64,000 bases of DNA, taken from positions 1,049,343-1,113,342 of the forward strand of contig VWZW01001652.1 in assembly GCA_013397115.1 (NCBI GenBank). The letters run 5' to 3'. Shown piece after piece: positions 62,831-64,000 of this stretch. How positions within the stretch are numbered: the first letter of the stretch is position 1; each line of letters opens with the position of its first letter. This stretch comes from Edolisoma coerulescens (Eukaryota; Chordata; Aves; Passeriformes; Campephagidae). The notes under the pieces are model-generated. The model saw only the letters and a list, made by a program, of their open reading frames with translations. It made no database searches and was not told the DNA's origin. Position numbers and translations under genes: made by a program.

Positions 62831-64000
62831 GTACAATAAACTAACTGACCTGCATCCTCTTTTTCTTTTTTTTTTAAGATCATGTTTTCAGTCTACAAGG
62901 GTTGTTGTGAATTCTGACTTTGTCCTCCATCAGACTTGTAGAGATCCCATCTTAGCATCATCTTAGAAAGCAGCACACTTTCAGAGACCTGTTGTGCTGC
63001 TAATGCCTGGTGGAGTGGTGTCTCCTTGGTCTGGAGCAAGACAGGATGGCAGCCTCTGGACTTTGTTGATTCATTGATATCTAGGGGTAAAATACTATGC
63101 TGAATAAATCTGTTGGTTAGTTGCTGAGGGTGTGTTTTTCTTAAAAATACTGCTTGGAATCTGTGTAGTTTTCACTTTCAGTTATTTCATTTCAAGATTA
63201 AGTGTCATGGGTTTATAATCTTCAGATGGAAATTTCTCCAAAAAAATCTTACACCTTGGTTTAGGGTTGAGGCTGTCTGGCAAAGGAGGACCACATCTGC
63301 AGTGAGTTGTAATAATGTACTAACAGCTTAGTCATGCCACAAACAACTCAGCATTCTGATCTTGCTCTCCACCAAAAAATTCTATAAAATTTGAGGTTCT
63401 TTTGTCTTTTCTAATTGATTGGCTTATGGAGCTGACCAACATGGGAAGGTTTTCAGACAGTATATTTGATTCCAGTACTATTATTTCAGTATTTGAGATT
63501 TATGGGTTGGTTAAGAATTAGTCACTGAAGGAAATTGTGAATCATTCTGAATAATGAATAAATCTGTGCATGCAGTTGTGAAAAAGAACAAAGGGAGAAA
63601 TAAACTTTTAAAATGTTAATTCACTGAACTCCAAGAGGACTTTAAGCCATCTTTTAGACCTTTATAGACCAGGGAACAGAAAAAAATGTGAGGGCTTAAT
63701 ATAGAGGCCAGAAAAAGTCAAAGATAGAGTTAGGATTAGAATTCTTAGCTTTTTATTTTTTTGTTTGATGATGGTTCTAGGTTTTTTTCCGCATGTTCTT
63801 GAGGGTAGGGCTATGGATGGAGGGCCTTAGAGTGCCATGCAGATCTCCAGTTGCAATACCAACAGGCCTACCAGAAGGGAAAAAGAAAACAATGACAAGA
63901 ACAGCAGTGATGACAGGTCATGGCTTAGGCTGCAGTACTTGAAATTGCTTTGCAGTTTGCCTTGACTATGGGGTTAGACACAATTACAATCCTGTTGCAC
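62831..64000. other. Unique sequence, no gene seen
   Basis: AT-rich, with no repeat or coding feature recognised up to the window end. Confidence 0.5.

Noticed and set aside
63205..63220. TGTCATGGGTTTA resembling an avian LTR end
   Set aside because: Similarity stops after about a dozen bases and no second end was found.
1..64000. tRNA, rRNA, CRISPR array, operon, phage or defence system
   Set aside because: None is visible. The sequence is vertebrate-like, with CR1 and ERV repeats, and I found no regularly spaced direct repeats. Small RNA genes cannot be excluded by eye.

Overview
The window looks like 64 kb of bird nuclear DNA that is intergenic or deep intronic. The main evidence is a set of CR1 retrotransposon fragments, the dominant avian LINE, with recognisable reverse-transcriptase motifs and the typical 3' end. 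With them are several endogenous-retrovirus LTRs whose ends and internal layout match families common in neoavian genomes, probably of a songbird or near relative. The rest is AT-rich unique sequence with short homopolymers and few SINE-like elements. I found no complete protein gene, rRNA, tRNA, CRISPR array or bacterial-type operon. Almost all longer open frames lie inside CR1 or LTR copies, often antisense, or look like chance frames.

Layout: 1-3.8 kb is unique sequence with one isolated CpG-dense patch (about 1850-1990) followed by a good splice-donor match. At 3.83-5.13 kb the first 169 bp of an LTR is cut by a one-base assembly gap (N at 3995), beyond which a plus-strand CR1 copy runs to its 3' end. 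At 11.0-11.8 kb is a well-preserved minus-strand CR1. At 13.3 kb is a small LTR remnant. At 14.96-16.02 kb one solo LTR is inserted inside another, each with target-site duplications (perfect for the inner one). At 20.6 kb is a small CR1 piece. At 32.9-36.1 kb is the longest CR1, carrying a candidate LTR insertion and a perfect 288-bp duplication across a second single-N gap (33473) that is almost certainly an assembly error. At 38.4-39.95 and 44.1-44.7 kb are older CR1 copies. At 52.05-53.14 kb is a full-length solo LTR of the same family as the one cut at 3995. At 62.4-62.8 kb is a very old CR1/L3-like relic.

Host genes: no gene can be named. Two plus-strand segments look most like real exons: 58473-58666 (a coiled-coil-like peptide bounded by AG and GT) and 29900-30071 (a possible last exon after an AG). 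Six of seven CR1 copies, and the LTRs I can orient except the one cut at 3995, lie on the minus strand. That is the direction tolerated better in introns of a plus-strand gene, so a plus-strand host transcription unit is a reasonable but unproven guess. The window itself shows no genes working together. Its history is layered transposition: an ancient LINE, then old CR1, younger CR1, and LTR insertions into these.
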